From Paraktedonobacter sp036384215 (GTDB lineage Bacteria > Chloroflexota > Ktedonobacteria > Ktedonobacterales > Ktedonobacteraceae): a stretch of 12,338 nt of DNA. Below are positions 11,191 to 12,338 of this stretch, piece after piece (positions within the stretch are counted from its first letter, which is position 1; the number at the start of each line of letters is the position of its first letter). A model generated the notes under the pieces. That model worked only from the letters and a program-made list of their open reading frames with translations, made no database searches and was not told the origin of the DNA. The stretch covers positions 1 through 12,338 of the forward strand of contig DASVMX010000087.1 in assembly GCA_036384215.1 (NCBI GenBank), given 5' to 3'. The translations under genes and the position numbers were made by a program.

Positions 11191-12144
11191 ATGAATCGGA
11201 CTGATCGCCTGCTGGCGATTGTGCTGGAATTGCAGGCCAGGGGCAGGCAGCGCGCGGAAGATCTGGCAGCAACATTTGAGACTAGCAAACGCACTATCTA
11301 TCGCGATATGCTGGCGCTGGGAGAAGCTGGCGTGCCGTTGGTCTCGATTCCTGGCCTGGGCTATTCGCTCATGGAGGGCTATTTTCTGCCCCCGCTGAGC
11401 TTTAGCAGCGAAGAGGCGACGATGCTCTTGTTGGGCAGCGGGGTAATGGCCCTGAGTTTTGACGCGCAATATCGCGAGGCAGCGCAGTCAGCCACGCGCA
11501 AAATCACAGGCGTGCTGCCAGAGAAGCTGCGCACAGAAGTGGAATACCTGCAAGACGCCATCCGCTTTGTGGCCAGCGGTGCTTCGGAAGAAGGTCAGGA
11601 GAAGTTGCGCCTGCTGCGCCGGGCGATCATGGAGCGGATTACCGTGCGCTTCGTGTATCACGCGCGCCACAGCAATTCCGGCGAGCCGCCGGAAACGCAG
11701 ATGCGCGACGCAGATCCCTATGGCCTGATCTCGATCAACCAGACCTGGCATCTCTCCGCCTACTGCCATCTGCGCAAAGCCATGCGCAATTTCCGCCTGG
11801 ACCGCATGGAGAGACCAGAACTGCTGCCGCGCACCTTCAACCGGCCCGGCCAGCGCTGGACCCCAGTGCGCCAGAAAAACGAGCTGGGCAATCTGACAGT
11901 ACGCGCGCTCTTTGATCCCGAAATCGCTCGCTGGGTGCGCGAGGCCCGCTCCTACTATATGGTTCACGACGAAGAGACCCCCGAAGGGCTGCTGGTCACG
12001 CTCAAAGTGCGCCACGAAAGCGAGATTCTGTCCTGGCTACTGAGCTGGGGCCGGCACGTACATGTGCTGGAACCAGACACCCTGCGCGCCCGCCTGGCCG
12101 AGGAATCAGAGGCCATGTTACACAATTTTCAACCCGGCAAATAA
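11191..12144 (+). CDS. YafY-type HTH/WYL-domain transcriptional regulator
   Basis: Encodes 317 aa. Residues 3-60 form an HTH_11-type winged helix (R-A-E-D-L-A-A-T-F-E-T-S-K-R-T-I-Y-R-D is the DNA-reading part, followed by a G-L-G-Y wing). A linker follows, then a WYL domain at about 140-215. The name-giving triplet is W-H-L (186-188) in T-W-H-L-S-A-Y-C, with the partner motif R-N-F-R-L-D-R-M (199-206). A WCX-like C-terminal part runs from about 235 to 312. WYL domains bind nucleic acid or small ligands and control DNA-damage, defence or metabolic genes. An AAGGGA site lies a few bases before the ATG. The next gene, 121 nt downstream on the same strand, is a VOC protein and a plausible target. 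Confidence 0.88.
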   Translation: MNRTDRLLAIVLELQARGRQRAEDLAATFETSKRTIYRDMLALGEAGVPLVSIPGLGYSLMEGYFLPPLSFSSEEATMLLLGSGVMALSFDAQYREAAQSATRKITGVLPEKLRTEVEYLQDAIRFVASGASEEGQEKLRLLRRAIMERITVRFVYHARHSNSGEPPETQMRDADPYGLISINQTWHLSAYCHLRKAMRNFRLDRMERPELLPRTFNRPGQRWTPVRQKNELGNLTVRALFDPEIARWVREARSYYMVHDEETPEGLLVTLKVRHESEILSWLLSWGRHVHVLEPDTLRARLAEESEAMLHNFQPGK

Positions 12145-12157
12145 ATCACTGAACTAC

Positions 12158-12173
12158 TGACATACTGTTGTCA
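12158..12173. promoter_or_regulatory. TGACA inverted repeat upstream of the VOC gene
   Basis: TGACA-TACTGT-TGTCA is a perfect 5-bp inverted repeat with a 6-nt spacer, about 95 nt before the VOC start. A possible -10, TATACT (12185-12190), lies just downstream without a clear -35. It could be an operator for the preceding WYL regulator; this is only positional inference. Confidence 0.3.
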
Positions 12174-12265
12174 CTGGCATTGGTTATACTTCTGATGTGA
12201 ACAAAAACAACAGGCTCACCTGCTTGCAGGAGGAGTAGCAGACAACATCAGAGGAGATTACATCT

Positions 12266-12338
12266 ATGGCAACACAGCCAACGCTCGATTTCGTCGTAAT
12301 CAACGTTTCCGATATCGAGGCCTCGTTTCGTTATTACA
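12266..12338 (+). CDS. VOC family (glyoxalase/bleomycin-resistance/dioxygenase) protein, 5' end only
   Basis: The first 24 codons are present before the window ends. The sequence M-A-T-Q-P-T-L-D-F-V-V-I-N-V-S-D-I-E-A-S and then F-R-Y-Y matches the opening strand and helix of vicinal-oxygen-chelate proteins (a beta strand, V-x-D-x-x-x-S, then F/Y-Y). A GAGGAG site lies 9 nt before the ATG. Metal ligands and substrate lie beyond the window. It follows the WYL regulator on the same strand. Confidence 0.7.
   Translation, partial: MATQPTLDFVVINVSDIEASFRYY

Noticed and set aside
1..12338. CRISPR array, tRNA, rRNA, insertion sequence or phage genes
   Set aside because: No spaced direct repeats, no cloverleaf or rRNA-like sequence, and no transposase, integrase or phage structural protein in any frame that I could recognise.

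Overview
The window is a chromosomal stretch of ordinary housekeeping and accessory bacterial genes. There is no phage, transposase, CRISPR array, rRNA or tRNA that I can see. Base composition is moderately GC-rich, with AT-rich gaps between divergent genes. The gene mix is a YkuD-type L,D-transpeptidase lipoprotein, a membrane-anchored C39-like peptidase, an ECF-like sigma factor in an operon with a degenerate M48-like membrane protein, and PadR and WYL regulators. I infer a Gram-positive-like soil bacterium, possibly of the Chloroflexota (Ktedonobacteria). That placement rests on style, not on a marker gene.

Layout. 1-96: possible 3' end of an unknown gene. 267-1532 (+): MFS exporter, then a 74-nt palindrome. 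1835-2320 (-): SRPBCC protein, divergent from a PadR regulator at 2538-3155 (+). The gap between them carries two matching inverted repeats that look like PadR operators. 3260-4381 (+): lipoprotein L,D-transpeptidase, convergent with a two-TM C39-like peptidase at 4450-5382 (-); a perfect 22-bp hairpin fills the gap. 5736-7079 (-): FAD-dependent D-lactate dehydrogenase-like enzyme, divergent from NudC (7194-8096, +). NudC converges on a YbaK-type deacylase (8164-8643, -) across a perfect 34-bp hairpin. 8758-8952 (+): a small, possibly frameshifted ORF. 8953-10950 (-): a three-gene operon of sigma factor, degenerate M48-like membrane protein and unknown 140-aa protein. 11191-12144 (+): WYL-domain regulator, followed by the start of a VOC-family (glyoxalase-like) gene that runs off the window.

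Working together. PadR probably represses itself and the SRPBCC gene. The sigma operon has an ECF-style promoter candidate (GGAACC, 17 bp, CGTA) and may be autoregulated, with the membrane protein as a plausible partner. The WYL regulator may control the downstream VOC gene.

The most distinctive feature is a set of four very long, near-perfect hairpins (22-37 bp arms) at gene boundaries. Their arms are unrelated in sequence and none has a classical T-tract outside the stem. Two exactly fill gaps between convergent genes, one lies farther downstream of a convergent pair, and one lies between divergent genes, where a terminator is not expected. The second point of interest is the M48-like protein, which keeps the fold's landmarks but has lost the zinc ligands.
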